A stretch of DNA of 64,000 nucleotides from DASUPK01 sp963736305. Lineage in GTDB: Bacteria > Actinomycetota > Thermoleophilia > Solirubrobacterales > 70-9. Location: contig CAVTOD010000005.1 in assembly GCA_963736305.1 (NCBI GenBank), positions 248,001-312,000 on the forward strand. Direction: 5' to 3'. The notes beneath the pieces were generated by a model that saw nothing but the letters and a program-made list of their open reading frames with translations, did no database searches and was not told the DNA's origin. How positions within the stretch are numbered: position 1 is the first letter of the stretch; each line of letters starts with the position of its first letter. The position numbers were made by a program, and so were the translations under genes. Positions 9,116-17,279 of this stretch are shown here, piece after piece.

Positions 9116-11172
9116 CGTCCAAGTACCTCCTTGGCCGTCTCGGCCACTTTGTCGGGGGTGAATCCGAACTTGCTCTGTAGGTCCTTCAAGGGTGCGGAGG
9201 ACCCGAACGTGTGCATCCCGATCCTGGCTCCGTCGGGACCGACGAACCGGTCCCATCCGAAGGTAGAGGCCTCCTCCACCGAAACGCGCGCCGTGATCGC
9301 CGGCGGCAGGACTTCGTCCTGGTAGGCCTGATCCTGCCGCTCGAAGAGCTCCCAGCACGGCATGCTGACCACGCGGGAGCGGACTCCGTCGGAGATCAGC
9401 TTCTCGTGGGCGCCGATCGCAAGGGCGACCTCGCTGCCGGTGGCGAGCAGGATCACCTCGGGCTCTTCCTCGGCGTCGGCGAGCACGTAGCCACCCCGCC
9501 GCAGCCCGTCAGCCGAGGCGTACTTGATCCGATCGATGATCGGAACGTCCTGGCGTGTGAGGACCAGCGCCACGGGCTGGTGGTGGCGGTCCATCGCGGC
9601 ACGCCAGGCCTCGGCCACCTCGTTCGCATCGGCGGGGCGAATCACGTCCAGGCCGGGGATCGCCCGCAGCGAGGCGAGCTGCTCGACCGGCTGATGGGTG
9701 GGGCCGTCCTCGCCGAGGCCGATCGAGTCATGGGTGAAGAGATGGATCACCGGCAGCTCCATCAGGGAGGACAGGCGAATCGCCGGCCGGGCGTAGTCGG
9801 AGAAGGTCAGGTAGGTGGACCAGAGCGGTCGCATCTTCGAGAGGGAGAGGCCGTTCGAGATCGCCGCCGACTCGTGCTCCCGGATGCCGTAGTGGATCTG
9901 GCGGCCCTCCCGTGTGCTCGGCTCGAAGGGCTCGCTGTCCTTGAGCTCGACCGAGTTCGACCCGGTGAGGTCGGCCGCACCCACGATCAGCCAGGGCACG
10001 CGGGCCGCGACCGCGTTCTCGACCTGGTTCGACGCCTTCCGCGTCGCGAGGCCCTTCTCGTCGGCCTCGAAGCTCGGGATGTCGGCATCCCAGCCCTCGG
10101 GCAACTCCCGGCGCTGCATCGCCTCCCAATGCGCGGCCATCTCGGGCTCGTCCGAGCGGTAGCTCTCGAAGAGCTCCTTCCACTTGCCGCTCAGCTCGGC
10201 GCCCCGCTTGCCGATCCCCTCGGCGAAATGCTCCTCGACGCCGTCGGGGACCAGGAACTCCGCGTCCTCCGGCCAGCCGTAGAAGCGCTTGGTCTCCCGG
10301 ACCTCCTCGTCCCCAAGCGGCTCGCCATGTGCCTCGGCGGTGTCCTGCTTGTGCGGAGCGCCGTAGCCGATGTGCGAGTCGACGATGATCAGGGTCGGTC
10401 GCTCCTGCTCGGCCCGGAAGTTCTCGAAGCCCCGGGCGATCATCTCGAGGTCATTCGCGTCCTCGACGCGGGTGACGTTCCACTGGTAGCCCTCGAACCG
10501 GGCCTGGACGTCGTCCTCGTAGGTGATCGATGTGTGCCCGTCGATCGTGATGTGGTTGTTGTCGTAGACCCAGCAGAGGTTGGAGAGCTTCTGGTGGCCC
10601 GCGAACGACGCGGCCTCGCTCGAGACGCCCTCCATCAGGCAGCCATCCCCGGCGATCGCGTAGACGTCGAAGTCGAAGAGCTCGGCGTCCGGGCGGTTGA
10701 AGTACGCGGCCTGCCAGACCGAGGCGACCGCCATCCCGACGCTGGTCGCGATCCCCTGGCCGAGCGGGCCGGTGGTCGTCTCGACACCGGAGGTCCAGCG
10801 GTACTCCGGGTGCCCCGGGCACTTGCCGTCGAGCTGGCGGAAGCTCTTGATGTCGTCGAGGCTGACCGCGGGGGTCCCCTCGACCTCGTAGTCCGGGTCG
10901 ACCGCCTTGACGCCGGTCAGGAAGAGGAGCGAGTAGAGCAGCATCGAGGCGTGGCCCGCTGAGAGGACGAAGCGGTCGCGGTTCGGCCAGATCGGATCGG
11001 CCGGGTCGAACCGCAGGTAGCGCTGCCAGAGCACGTAGGCGAGAGGCGCCAGGGCCATCGGCGTGCCGGGGTGCCCCGAGTTCGCCTTCTGGATCGCGTC
11101 CATCGACAGCGTCCGGATCGTGTTGATGCAGAGCTCGTCGATATCCGTCTTCTGCTCGACTGTGGCGGCCAT
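9112..11172 (-). CDS. tkt: transketolase
   Basis: Thiamine-diphosphate enzyme of the non-oxidative pentose phosphate pathway. 686 aa from ATG 11172 (MAATVEQKTDIDELCINTIR). Motifs: ANSGHPGTPMALAPLAYVLW, the ThDP-binding IAGDGCLMEGVSSEA with VYDNNHITIDG, HDSIGLGEDGPTHQPVEQLA, and GIREHESAAISNG with the proton-relay Glu. It starts 7 nt after a TAGGAT box (minus strand, 11185-11180), so the mRNA is probably leaderless. The promoter region is shared with divergent rpiA. Coupled to tal through ATGA. Confidence 0.97.
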   Translation of the reverse strand: MAATVEQKTDIDELCINTIRTLSMDAIQKANSGHPGTPMALAPLAYVLWQRYLRFDPADPIWPNRDRFVLSAGHASMLLYSLLFLTGVKAVDPDYEVEGTPAVSLDDIKSFRQLDGKCPGHPEYRWTSGVETTTGPLGQGIATSVGMAVASVWQAAYFNRPDAELFDFDVYAIAGDGCLMEGVSSEAASFAGHQKLSNLCWVYDNNHITIDGHTSITYEDDVQARFEGYQWNVTRVEDANDLEMIARGFENFRAEQERPTLIIVDSHIGYGAPHKQDTAEAHGEPLGDEEVRETKRFYGWPEDAEFLVPDGVEEHFAEGIGKRGAELSGKWKELFESYRSDEPEMAAHWEAMQRRELPEGWDADIPSFEADEKGLATRKASNQVENAVAARVPWLIVGAADLTGSNSVELKDSEPFEPSTREGRQIHYGIREHESAAISNGLSLSKMRPLWSTYLTFSDYARPAIRLSSLMELPVIHLFTHDSIGLGEDGPTHQPVEQLASLRAIPGLDVIRPADANEVAEAWRAAMDRHHQPVALVLTRQDVPIIDRIKYASADGLRRGGYVLADAEEEPEVILLATGSEVALAIGAHEKLISDGVRSRVVSMPCWELFERQDQAYQDEVLPPAITARVSVEEASTFGWDRFVGPDGARIGMHTFGSSAPLKDLQSKFGFTPDKVAETAKEVLGR

Positions 11173-11179
11173 TCCCACG

Positions 11180-11195
11180 ATCCTACGACTAGTGT
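11180..11195. promoter_or_regulatory. compact divergent promoter pair for tkt and rpiA
   Basis: On the minus strand TAGGAT (11185-11180) lies 7 nt before the tkt ATG. On the plus strand TAGTGT (11190-11195) lies 10 nt before the rpiA GTG at 11206. Predicted transcription starts fall at about 11173 and 11202, only ~30 bp apart, so the two polymerases cannot occupy the site together. Confidence 0.65.
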
Positions 11196-11205
11196 GCTCC
11201 GGGAC

Positions 11206-11865
11206 GTGGCCGACGCAAACCTCGACGCCGAAAAGAAGCTCGCCGCCGAGGCGGCCGCGGAGCTTGTCTCGGACGGGATGAAGGTGGGCCTGGGGACGGG
11301 GTCGACCGTCGCCCATCTGCTGCCGGCCCTCGCCGTCCGCGGGCTCGGCGATCTCCGCTGCGTCGCCACCTCGGTGGCGACCGAGGAGCAGGCGCGGGAG
11401 CTCGGCATTCCGGTGGAGGACTTCGATCGGCTCGACCGCCTGGACGTCGCGATCGACGGCGCCGATCAGATCGCACCGGACCGCTGGCTGGTCAAGGGAG
11501 GCGGGGGCGCCCACACCCGCGAGAAGATCGTCGCCGCCACGGCCGAGCGATTCGTCGTGATCGCGGACTCCTCGAAGACGGTCGATCGGATCACCGCCCC
11601 GATTCCGCTGGAGCTCGCCACGTTCGGGCTGGCCTCCACCCTTTCGCGCATCTCATCCGAGCTCGGCGAGGTGGCGCGGCGCCCGGACACGCCCCCGAGC
11701 CCCGACGGCGGCGTGATCGCCGACTACACCGGACCGGTCGACGACCCCGCGGAGATCGCCGTCCGCCTGGATGCGATCCCGGGAGTGGTGGACCACGGCC
11801 TGTTCCCGACCGAGATGGTCGCCGAGGTGCTGGTCGGCCGGGGCGACACCGTCGAGCGCAGCTGA
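11206..11865 (+). CDS. rpiA: ribose-5-phosphate isomerase A
   Basis: Converts ribulose 5-phosphate to ribose 5-phosphate. 219 aa from GTG 11206. Motifs: VGLGTGSTVAHLLPAL (phosphate-binding loop), LDVAIDGADQI with the active-site Asp residues, VKGGGGAHTREKIVA with the catalytic Lys/Glu region, and VDHGLFPTEMVAEVLVG near the C-terminus. An in-frame GTG at 11194 lies inside the predicted -10 box, so 11206 is preferred. It is divergent from tkt. Confidence 0.95.
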   Translation: MADANLDAEKKLAAEAAAELVSDGMKVGLGTGSTVAHLLPALAVRGLGDLRCVATSVATEEQARELGIPVEDFDRLDRLDVAIDGADQIAPDRWLVKGGGGAHTREKIVAATAERFVVIADSSKTVDRITAPIPLELATFGLASTLSRISSELGEVARRPDTPPSPDGGVIADYTGPVDDPAEIAVRLDAIPGVVDHGLFPTEMVAEVLVGRGDTVERS

Positions 11866-11897
11866 GGTCGAGGCAATCCGAACCCACCGAATCGGCG

Positions 11898-11903
11898 TAG
11901 CGT
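11898..11903 (+). promoter_or_regulatory. leaderless -10 box (TAGCGT)
   Basis: TAGCGT lies 7 nt before the ATG at 11911, placing the predicted transcription start at or next to the start codon. Confidence 0.6.
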
Positions 11904-11910
11904 CGTTGTG

Positions 11911-13107
11911 ATGGAGAAGGACGCGGTCATCGTCGGTGCGCGGTGCGCCGGGTCGACTCTGGCGATAGCCCTCGCGAACCGCGGCTGGGACATCCTGCTC
12001 GTGGACCGGGACACGTTCCCGAGCGAGACGATCTCGACGCATGGCGTCTACCCGAACACGCTGGCTCGGTTCGAGCAGCTCGGCGTGATGGACAGGCTGC
12101 GCGCCGCTCACGAGGTTCCGCTGCTCGCGAGCCGCTACGTCGGCCTTGGGAACGAGGTGGCGGGCCTCTACACCTCGATCGACGGATACGACCGCATGGC
12201 CGTCCCACGTCGATCCGCATTGGACAAGGCGATCGTCGACACCGCGCTGGCAGCCGGCGCCGAGGGACGATTTGGCGAGCGCGTCGTCGACCTGATCGGC
12301 TCGGGAACCGATGATGACCCGGTCGCCGGCGTGGTGCTCGAGAACGGCGACGAGGTCAGGGCGAAATGGGTCTTCGGAGCCGACGGCCGGGGGTCGACCG
12401 TCGCCGGCAAGCTCGGGGTCGAGAAAGAGCGTCAGCAGCAGGGAGAGGTCTCATTCCTCTTCGCCTACTGGAGCGGGATTCCGGACAACGGCTACGGCAC
12501 GCTCGAGGTCCACGAGCGCGAATTCGCCAGTCGCAGCGCCGTCGAGGACGGGCTGCACCTGCTGATCGCCATGGGCGACGCCGAGTTCACGCGAGGGACG
12601 CAGGCTGAGCGCGAGCAGAGGTACGTCGAGCATCTGTGCCACTTTCCGGAGATGATCGAGCCAGACGTGCTCGAGCGAGCCGAGATGGTCACGGACGTCG
12701 TCGTGGCACCCGAGTCGCTGATGCGGGGGTTCTTTCGGAAGCCCACCGGCCCGGGATGGGCACTGGTCGGCGATGCCTCCCACTTCAAGCATCCGGGGAC
12801 CGCGCAGGGGATCGCCGATGCGGTCGAGCAGGCCATCTACATCGCCGAGGCGCTCTCGGGCTCCTCACCCGGCCTGGCGAGCTACGAGTCCTGGCGGGAC
12901 GATCGATCTTCCGAGCACTACGACTGGTCGTTCTCCTGGGGCCGCTTCCCTCACGCCGAGGCAGGCGAGAAGCTCTGGCAGGGATGGGCCGAGGATCCGG
13001 AGGCCGGACAGGACCTGCGCGACTCCTTCAGCCGGCTCAAGGAGCCTTCAGAGGTGATCACCAAGGAGCGCCTGGCACGCTGGTTCGCCGATCCGGTTAG
13101 AGGTTGA
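11911..13107 (+). CDS. FAD-dependent oxidoreductase (geranylgeranyl-reductase/PHBH-like)
   Basis: About 398 aa. N-terminal FAD-binding Rossmann motif DAVIVGARCAGSTLAIALA followed by LLVDRDTFPSETISTHG, a central VFGADGRGSTVAG (GD-type motif), and GWALVGDASHFKHPGTAQGI, which binds the FAD ribityl/pyrophosphate in group A flavoprotein monooxygenases and FixC-like reductases. Residues ~170-250 form the substrate domain. The substrate is unknown. ATG 11911 is preferred over GTG 11908 because it follows the TAGCGT box by 7 nt. The 3' end overlaps the convergent aldo/keto reductase by 11 nt. Confidence 0.85.
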   Translation: MEKDAVIVGARCAGSTLAIALANRGWDILLVDRDTFPSETISTHGVYPNTLARFEQLGVMDRLRAAHEVPLLASRYVGLGNEVAGLYTSIDGYDRMAVPRRSALDKAIVDTALAAGAEGRFGERVVDLIGSGTDDDPVAGVVLENGDEVRAKWVFGADGRGSTVAGKLGVEKERQQQGEVSFLFAYWSGIPDNGYGTLEVHEREFASRSAVEDGLHLLIAMGDAEFTRGTQAEREQRYVEHLCHFPEMIEPDVLERAEMVTDVVVAPESLMRGFFRKPTGPGWALVGDASHFKHPGTAQGIADAVEQAIYIAEALSGSSPGLASYESWRDDRSSEHYDWSFSWGRFPHAEAGEKLWQGWAEDPEAGQDLRDSFSRLKEPSEVITKERLARWFADPVRG

Positions 13108-14086
13108 CCGCCGCCATGCCGGTCTCCTCGTAGCGGTCACCCGCGACCTCGGGCAGCTCCTCATTGATCCGCGCGAGGTCCTGGTCGGTCAGCTCGATGT
13201 CCGCGGCCGCCGCGTTCTCCTCCAGGTACTTGCGGCGCTTGGTGCCGGGGATCGGGACGATGTCCTCGCCCTGGGCCAGCACCCAGGCGAGTGCGAGCTG
13301 TGCCGGCGTGATCTCCTTCTCCTCGGCGATCTCGCTGAGCTTGGCCACGATCCTCTTGTTCGCCTCGAGATTTTCGCCCTGGAAGCGGGGCTGCGTCCGC
13401 CTGAAGTCATCTTCGGCGAGCTCGTCCGGGGAAGCGAAGCGTCCCGACAGGAATCCCCGCCCGAGAGGCGAGTAAGAAACGAAGCCGATTCCCAGCTCGC
13501 GACAGGTCGGAATGATCTCCGCTTCCGGCTCGCGGGCAAACACCGAGTACTCCGTCTGCAGCGCAGTGATCGGGTGGACGGCGTGAGCGCGGCGGATCGT
13601 CTCCGGGGCCGCCTCGCTCAGGCCAAGGTGGCTGACCTTCCCGGCCTCCACCAACTCGGCCATCGCACCTACGGTCTCCTCGATTTCGACATTCGGGTCA
13701 ACCCGGTGCAGGTAGTAGAGGTCGATCTGCTCGATGCCGAGCCGCTGGAGCGAGCCGTCGATCGTCTTCCGCACGTTCTCGGCCGAGCCGTCGATCCCAC
13801 CGAGCGTCGACATGTCGCCCGGGACGGCGTTGTCCAGGTTGCGCTGCATCTTGGTGGCGATCACGAACTGGTCGCGCTTGCCCTTGATCGCCCGCCCGAC
13901 CAGCTCCTCGTTCGTGAGCGGCCCATAGATCTGGGCCGTGTCGAGGAAGTTGATGCCGAGCTCCAGGGCTCGATGGATCGTCGCCTCGGACTCCTCCGTA
14001 TCGGTCTCGCCGTAGAAGGCGGACATGCCCATGCAGCCGAGGCCGAGTGCGGAAACTTCGAGATCTCCAAGGTTGCGCGTGTTCAT
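13097..14086 (-). CDS. aldo/keto reductase
   Basis: NADPH-dependent carbonyl reductase of the AKR (beta/alpha)8 superfamily, 329 aa. Start MNTRNLGDLEVSALGLGCMG. Catalytic tetrad elements are visible: Asp/Tyr in NFLDTAQIYGPLTNEELVG, Lys in VIATKMQRN, and His in LYYLHRVDPNV. The cofactor motif VPIPGTKRRKYLEEN is near the C-terminus, as in AKR13/YajO-type enzymes. A 22-bp palindrome lies ~58 bp upstream, so TetR-type repression is likely. Its in-vivo substrate is not known. Confidence 0.93.
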   Translation of the reverse strand: MNTRNLGDLEVSALGLGCMGMSAFYGETDTEESEATIHRALELGINFLDTAQIYGPLTNEELVGRAIKGKRDQFVIATKMQRNLDNAVPGDMSTLGGIDGSAENVRKTIDGSLQRLGIEQIDLYYLHRVDPNVEIEETVGAMAELVEAGKVSHLGLSEAAPETIRRAHAVHPITALQTEYSVFAREPEAEIIPTCRELGIGFVSYSPLGRGFLSGRFASPDELAEDDFRRTQPRFQGENLEANKRIVAKLSEIAEEKEITPAQLALAWVLAQGEDIVPIPGTKRRKYLEENAAAADIELTDQDLARINEELPEVAGDRYEETGMAAVNL

Positions 14087-14143
14087 TTCTTTCCAAGCCT
14101 TTCGCGATAGAGGTCGAGGGTGGCGTCCACCCTTCGAAGATAC

Positions 14144-14165
14144 GACTTAGAGCGCGCTCTAAGTC
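14144..14165 (-). promoter_or_regulatory. 22-bp palindromic operator in the aldo/keto reductase promoter
   Basis: GACTTAGAGCGCGCTCTAAGTC is a perfect 22-bp inverted repeat of the kind bound by TetR-family dimers. Read on the minus strand it overlaps a TTGACT -35 hexamer (CCTTGACTTAGAG), and its body fills the -35/-10 spacer before CGTATC, so a bound repressor would block RNA polymerase. No TetR gene is adjacent; the regulator is unidentified. Confidence 0.7.
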
Positions 14166-14174
14166 AAGGGTTCA

Positions 14175-14975
14175 TCAATGCATCGACATCGAGTCCATCG
14201 CATGCATCGCTGACGCCGAATCCGGAACCGTCAGCCCCGGCACCTGGTCGGGGAAGAAGGCGACCCCGATCGCCAGGACCAGCAGCACCACGACCGTCAC
14301 CCCCTCGGCTGTCTCGCGCCAGGGCAGCAGCTTCTCGAGCACGATCAGCGCGGCGATCACCACCATCCAGGTGATGCTCATCACGCCGAGCGCGAAGAGC
14401 GCGGCCATCAGCGCCCACGATGAGCCGACGCAGTAGGCCCCCTGGTCGAGGCCCATGCGGAGCGCCCCGGTTCCCCCGTCGCGCCAGTCGGCCACCAGCA
14501 GCTCTCGATCGCGGCAGTGCCGCAGACATGTCCTCTTCAGCGGCGTGAACTCATAGAGGGCGGCGCCCGCGATCGCGGCGCCCGCGATGTAGCGACCGCC
14601 GCTGTCCCAGCCGAGGAAGGAGAGGTCAAGCGAGCGGACACCCTTGAAGGCAATCCAGGCCACCAGGCCGACGATCACCCAGGCGAGGAGGTAGCCGGCC
14701 GCGAACAGGGTCGTGAGGAGCAGCGACTGAGGCGTCACGTCCGCGGAGCCGCTGCGCGCCCTGTCCGCGTAGGCCCCGGCCATCGGGATCAGCGACGGGA
14801 GCATCATCGCCGCCATCATCACCGCCCAGACGCCGGCGAACCAGCCGAAGGACCCCAGATCCGTGCCCGGCCCGGCGTCCATCCCCTGCATCCGGTCAAC
14901 GGTCACCACCCAGGCGACGGCTGCCGCCCCCAGCAGGAAGAGGGCGGTCAGTCGTAGTTCACTTGTTCGTCCCAA
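14175..14975 (-). CDS. DUF2182 integral membrane protein (predicted metal-binding)
   Basis: About 266 aa with six or so membrane helices (for example LTALFLLGAAAVAWVVTV and FAGVWAVMMAAMMLPSLIPM). The MMAAMMLPSLIPM block, the TPLKRTCLRHCR motif (two Cys, one His), and the DQGAYCVGSSWALM region are typical of DUF2182. The C-terminus is Met/His-rich (AMHAMDSMSMH), which would suit copper or another soft metal. The TTG start overlaps the upstream DUF899 gene by 28 nt; GGGAG upstream supports it. It is last in the ArsR-SRPBCC-DUF899 operon. The function is inferred only from the family. Confidence 0.8.
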   Translation of the reverse strand: MGRTSELRLTALFLLGAAAVAWVVTVDRMQGMDAGPGTDLGSFGWFAGVWAVMMAAMMLPSLIPMAGAYADRARSGSADVTPQSLLLTTLFAAGYLLAWVIVGLVAWIAFKGVRSLDLSFLGWDSGGRYIAGAAIAGAALYEFTPLKRTCLRHCRDRELLVADWRDGGTGALRMGLDQGAYCVGSSWALMAALFALGVMSITWMVVIAALIVLEKLLPWRETAEGVTVVVLLVLAIGVAFFPDQVPGLTVPDSASAMHAMDSMSMH

Positions 14976-15679
14976 TTCGGTCTCCCTTCAGGGCTCAGGT
15001 CGAAAAGGTTCCAAAGCGGCTCGAGCGTCCCCACGTGCGGCGGGTCCTGGCCCGGGTCCCACCGGCCATAGAAGAGCTCCGAGCCCCAGAAGTGGCGGAT
15101 CGTTTCGCCGTCGCGGTGGAAGACGTTGAGCATCGGACGCTGAGCGCCCTCGGGCGTCTCCGCCAGGTAGTCCGGGTTGTAGGTGTTGTCGGCCGACGAG
15201 AGCAGCCGCAGCCGGCGCCAACCGCGCTCCCGCTTCCAGGTCAGGATCCGATCGAGTGGAGATTTCGCGACCACTACGAAGTTCATGACTTGGCTGGCGT
15301 GCTCAACTAATCCATCGAGCTGGTCGAGCAGGCCCACGCACGAGGGACAGGGCCCCTCCGCGAGCGGGAGCTTCGCGGTCTCGGTCTCGCGCACGGGCCC
15401 CGGCCGATCGTCCTCGGGGTCGCGCGGGAACATGAAGCCGTAGATCGCGAGCGAGTCCTTGCCCGGTGCGAAGAGCTCCGAGAGGCGCACGTCCATCGGC
15501 TGCCCGCCAGGCCCCTCGCCCTGGAAGAGGTAGTCCTCAGGCACCTCGCCGCCCGGCGGCAGCTCTCGCCTGGCGGCGGCGACCGCCTCCATCTGGCGCC
15601 GCAGCTCGACCTCCTTCTCGAGCAGGCGATCCCGCTCCGCGCGGTAGTCCTCGGACTCGCCCGGATATCGCACGCTCAT
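14948..15679 (-). CDS. DUF899 thioredoxin-fold protein
   Basis: 243 aa from ATG 15679. N-terminal coiled-coil helix (YRAERDRLLEKEVELRRQME), then a thioredoxin-like domain with LSELFAPGKDSLAIYGFMFP and the cysteine motif EGPCPSCVGLLDQLDGL. DUF899 proteins are poorly characterised thioredoxin-like proteins; a redox role is inferred. The ATG overlaps the SRPBCC stop (ATGA). A second DUF899 gene lies divergently at 16486, so the cluster carries two diverged copies around one ArsR regulator. Confidence 0.85.
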   Translation of the reverse strand: MSVRYPGESEDYRAERDRLLEKEVELRRQMEAVAAARRELPPGGEVPEDYLFQGEGPGGQPMDVRLSELFAPGKDSLAIYGFMFPRDPEDDRPGPVRETETAKLPLAEGPCPSCVGLLDQLDGLVEHASQVMNFVVVAKSPLDRILTWKRERGWRRLRLLSSADNTYNPDYLAETPEGAQRPMLNVFHRDGETIRHFWGSELFYGRWDPGQDPPHVGTLEPLWNLFDLSPEGRPNWDEQVNYD

Positions 15680-16116
15680 CGCGTCAGCACCCGCCCCATG
15701 TTGTCGATGCACATCGACCAGCCCTCGTACTGCGACGCGCGGCGCTCCTCGTTCGAGATGTTGCTGTTGACGAACACGACGGTGGTGGCGCCGTCTCGCT
15801 CCGTGAAGTCCAGCTCGATCATCTGCTCGTTGCTCGGATCGTCATCGAAGGTCCAGGTGAAGGCGAGCCTGTGCGGTCTGTCGATCAGCGTGTACTCGCC
15901 GCCGGCGCCGACCGGCGCGCCCTCTGGCGAGCGCATGACGACGCGGACCCTGCCGCCCACGCGGAGGTCGACCTCGGCGCTCGGCTTCTGCCAGCCCCGG
16001 GCCGGCCGGAACCAGCGCTCGATCACCTCGGGGCTGGTCCAGGCTTCGAAGACCTGATCGGCCGGCGCATCGAAGGTCCGCTCGATCCGCACGACCCGTC
16101 CTTGGTCCTCGCTCAA
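15676..16116 (-). CDS. SRPBCC/AHSA1-family protein
   Basis: 146 aa with the START/AHSA1 pattern: VVRIERTFDAPADQVFEAWT, EVIERWFRPA, a glycine-rich DLRVGGRVRVVMR turn, and the C-terminal EGWSMCIDNMGRVL helix. Such proteins form a hydrophobic pocket and are commonly encoded behind an ArsR repressor, as here. The TTG start overlaps the ArsR stop (TTGA). The ligand is unknown. Confidence 0.88.
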   Translation of the reverse strand: MSEDQGRVVRIERTFDAPADQVFEAWTSPEVIERWFRPARGWQKPSAEVDLRVGGRVRVVMRSPEGAPVGAGGEYTLIDRPHRLAFTWTFDDDPSNEQMIELDFTERDGATTVVFVNSNISNEERRASQYEGWSMCIDNMGRVLTR

Positions 16117-16430
16117 CCTCGCTCCTTCCGCTCATCGAGGTACTCGCCGACGACGTCGAAGAGACGCTCCCAGCGCTCTCGCTGGGTTTCTATCCAATCT
16201 GAGGTCTCGGCAAGCGCCTCGGGGCGCAGCGCGAGGCGATGGGTGCGCCCGTCGATCACGCGGGAGACCACGCCGGCCTCCTCCAACAGTTTCAGGTGCC
16301 TCGATAGGGTCGGCTTCGAGACGCCGAAGTCCCGCGTCACCTCGCCGACGGTGGCGGTCCCGCCGCTGAGCCGCTCGACGATGTCGCGCCGGAGGGGGTG
16401 CGCGAGGGCTTTGAACGGATCGTTAGCCAT
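16113..16430 (-). CDS. ArsR-family transcriptional regulator
   Basis: 105 aa winged-helix protein: MANDPFKALAHPLRRDIVER, VGEVTRDFGVSKPTLSRHLK as recognition helix, then the wing VVSRVIDGRTHRLAL. No Cys pair typical of metal-sensing ArsR members is present, so it probably senses a different signal, as do the ArsR proteins paired with AHSA1 genes. An inverted repeat GTTAGC-N6-GCTAAC spans its own start codon, suggesting autoregulation and control of the divergent DUF899 gene. Confidence 0.9.
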   Translation of the reverse strand: MANDPFKALAHPLRRDIVERLSGGTATVGEVTRDFGVSKPTLSRHLKLLEEAGVVSRVIDGRTHRLALRPEALAETSDWIETQRERWERLFDVVGEYLDERKERG

Positions 16431-16439
16431 TTTGCTAAC
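16422..16439. promoter_or_regulatory. inverted-repeat operator spanning the ArsR start codon
   Basis: GTTAGC-CATTTT-GCTAAC, two 6-bp arms with a 6-bp spacer, covers the ATG of the ArsR gene and faces the divergent DUF899 gene at 16486. The AT-rich ATATATCC beside it probably contains promoter elements. Confidence 0.65.
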
Positions 16440-16485
16440 TATATATCCTGCGAGGACGCCAACCCGACGAGACAGGAGGGACCGT

Positions 16486-17220
16486 ATGCCGGACCACGAG
16501 GTCGTAAGCCAAGAGGAGTGGCAGTCACAGCTGGACGAGCTGCTCGCCGAGGAGAAGGAGCTCACCCGCCGCGGCGACGAGCTCACCAAGAAGCGGCAGG
16601 CGCTGCCCTGGGTCGAGGTCGAGAAGGACTACCGCTTTGAGACGGTGGATGGGACCAAGTCGCTCGCCGACCTCTTCGACGGCCGTTCCCAGCTGCTCAT
16701 CTACCACTTCATGTTCGGGCCCGAGTGGACAGCGGGATGCCCGGTCTGCTCCTCGATCGCCGACACCATCGCACCGCAGGTCCCTCACCTGAACGCCCGC
16801 GACACCACGGCGATGCTCTCCTCCCGGGCTCCGGTCGACAAGCTCGAGGGCTTTCGGAAGCAGATGGGCTGGGAGATCCCCTGGGCGTCGGCCGAGACCG
16901 ACTTCCATCGCGACATCGGCTTCTTCAACACAGAGGAGGAGCTGAAGCCGTTCCTCGAGAGCGGCAACATCCCGCCGACCGTCACCCAGAACGCCGAGAT
17001 GTGCGGCACCACCGAGGCGGGCTACGTCGCGGAGGGACCTGGGCTGAGCGTCTATGCCCTGGACGACGGGACGGTCTACCGCACCTACCTCACAACCTCG
17101 CGCGGCCTGGAGGGCCCGGCGATGTCGTACTACGGCCTGCTCGACCGGACCCCGAAGGGCCGGAACGAACCCCCCGACCAGCCACTCTGGATCCGCTACC
17201 ACGACGAGTACGCCTCGTAG
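16486..17220 (+). CDS. DUF899 thioredoxin-fold protein (second copy)
   Basis: 244 aa, start ATG after a strong GACAGGAGGG ribosome-binding site. It shares the layout of the DUF899 gene at 14948: coiled coil (DELLAEEKELTRRGDELTKK), then SLADLFDGRSQLLIYHFMFG, and a Cys motif GCPVCSSIADTI, with GTTEAGYVAEGPGLSVY towards the end. The two copies have clearly diverged, so this is an old duplication or separate acquisition. It is divergent from the ArsR operon and probably controlled by the same operator. Confidence 0.87.
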   Translation: MPDHEVVSQEEWQSQLDELLAEEKELTRRGDELTKKRQALPWVEVEKDYRFETVDGTKSLADLFDGRSQLLIYHFMFGPEWTAGCPVCSSIADTIAPQVPHLNARDTTAMLSSRAPVDKLEGFRKQMGWEIPWASAETDFHRDIGFFNTEEELKPFLESGNIPPTVTQNAEMCGTTEAGYVAEGPGLSVYALDDGTVYRTYLTTSRGLEGPAMSYYGLLDRTPKGRNEPPDQPLWIRYHDEYAS

Positions 17221-17279
17221 CCGGCGAGACCGCCTCGGTACCTTGGGCCGAGGCCATGTACTTGAACAAGGAGGCGGAG

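Noticed and set aside
11908..11910. GTG start for the FAD oxidoreductase
   Set aside because: It adds one residue; the ATG at 11911 lies at the standard 7-nt distance from TAGCGT.
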